This document shows, one piece after another, positions 63,686-64,000 of a stretch of 64,000 nt of DNA. Made by a program: the position numbers and the translations under genes. The stretch is from Candidatus Thiodiazotropha sp. (ex Epidulcina cf. delphinae) (GTDB lineage: Bacteria > Pseudomonadota > Gammaproteobacteria > Chromatiales > Chromatiaceae). The notes beneath the pieces were generated by a model, which had not been told where the DNA came from, made no database searches, and saw nothing but the letters and a program-made list of their open reading frames with translations. Numbering within the stretch: the first letter of the stretch is position 1; each line of letters opens with the position of its first letter. The DNA lies in the NCBI GenBank assembly GCA_025656455.1, contig JAHXHS010000008.1, positions 1-64,000 of the forward strand, read 5' to 3'.

Positions 63686-64000
63686 TTTTCTGATTCGTAG
63701 AGCGTTTGGACCTCAGGGGCGTCCGGGAACTCCTTGAGCAGCCGGCCTCTGTATTCAGCCGCTTTGTCCCGATCCCCCAAACGTCTCTCGATCTGCACAC
63801 CAAGCCAAAGGGATGCGGCAGAGGGTTGAGCCTCGCTGTGATAACGTTCCAGATAGGCGCGGGCGGAGAGATCCTGTTGCTGTTGTAAAACGAGTTCCGC
63901 CATTTGAAACAGCGCTGTTGGGTATTGCGGGTTGGCGGTAAGGGCTCGCCGATAGAAGCTCTCCGCCTCGGCTTTTTTCCCGGCCCGTTCGATGCACAAT
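63682..64000 (-). CDS. type IV pilus biogenesis lipoprotein PilF/PilW, C-terminal part
   Basis: The 3' part of a TPR protein runs in from the window edge (105 codons; AESFYRRALTANPQYPTALF, AAEYRGRLLKEFPDAPEVQT). In this position before rodZ, gammaproteobacteria carry pilF/pilW, the pilotin-like lipoprotein for the PilQ secretin. The lipobox and early repeats lie outside the window, so only position and TPR pattern support the name. Confidence 0.85.
   Translation of the reverse strand, partial: LCIERAGKKAEAESFYRRALTANPQYPTALFQMAELVLQQQQDLSARAYLERYHSEAQPSAASLWLGVQIERRLGDRDKAAEYRGRLLKEFPDAPEVQTLYESEK

Overview
The window looks like chromosomal DNA of a sulfur-oxidising gammaproteobacterium of the Chromatiales/Sedimenticola/Thiodiazotropha kind. 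This is an inference. It rests on two sulfur globule protein genes (39204-40303), a gammaproteobacterial pilF-rodZ-hisS-yfgM-bamB-der block (58102-64000), MlaA, RNase T, ArfB, a homodimeric aceE/aceF/lpd pyruvate dehydrogenase locus, a TAXI-TRAP transporter and a PEP-CTERM protein. I saw no rRNA, tRNA, CRISPR array or prophage.

Layout. 1-7750 is accessory: an IS256-like end cutting a DUF6713-like gene, a YCII protein, a divergent HD-domain/GlxA-regulator pair, a MITE with 35-bp inverted ends, arfB coupled to an unknown gene, an HNH nuclease next to a compact ~300-nt transcription unit, DoxX and GNAT proteins, and a frameshifted gene interrupted by a 249-bp MITE. 7821-11693 carries rimI, a family 4 uracil-DNA glycosylase, leuA with a clear sigma-70 promoter, and pssA. 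12128-19980 is a tight seven-gene operon (zinc-ribbon membrane protein, RDD, SpoIIM, DUF4129, DUF4350, MoxR ATPase, DUF58) that looks like a membrane-linked MoxR chaperone system of unknown client. 20273-26015 holds a fused TRAP permease, a DUF302 protein, a DUF481 beta-barrel and a TAXI binding protein; a 33-bp inverted repeat encloses a frameshifted gene here, and eight heptamer repeats abut the ribosome binding site of the TAXI gene. 26016-27393 is repeat-rich and gene-free.

27394-38855 is the pyruvate dehydrogenase locus (aceE, aceF, lpd) with a di-haem peroxidase and a DAHL-PAS-GGDEF-EAL protein placed between aceF and lpd. 39204-45182 has the sulfur globule genes, pyrC, a GxxExxY remnant, mlaA, rnt and apbC, with a MITE abutting the apbC stop codon. 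45332-53847 is a rearranged region. A second copy of the 249-bp MITE ends a small membrane gene that also carries an in-frame TGA. putP and an SPL-like radical SAM gene are separated by a 3.17-kb block (IS91 fragment, secreted BNR-propeller gene, IS3-type fragment) flanked by direct copies of the splB/putP junction. 54279-57426 is a PEP-CTERM gene with a candidate sigma-54 promoter, followed by a large TPR gene.

Most of the novelty lies in small non-autonomous elements and in gene decay around them, plus three gene groups whose joint function is not established: the MoxR operon, the pdh/peroxidase/c-di-GMP locus and the PEP-CTERM/TPR pair.
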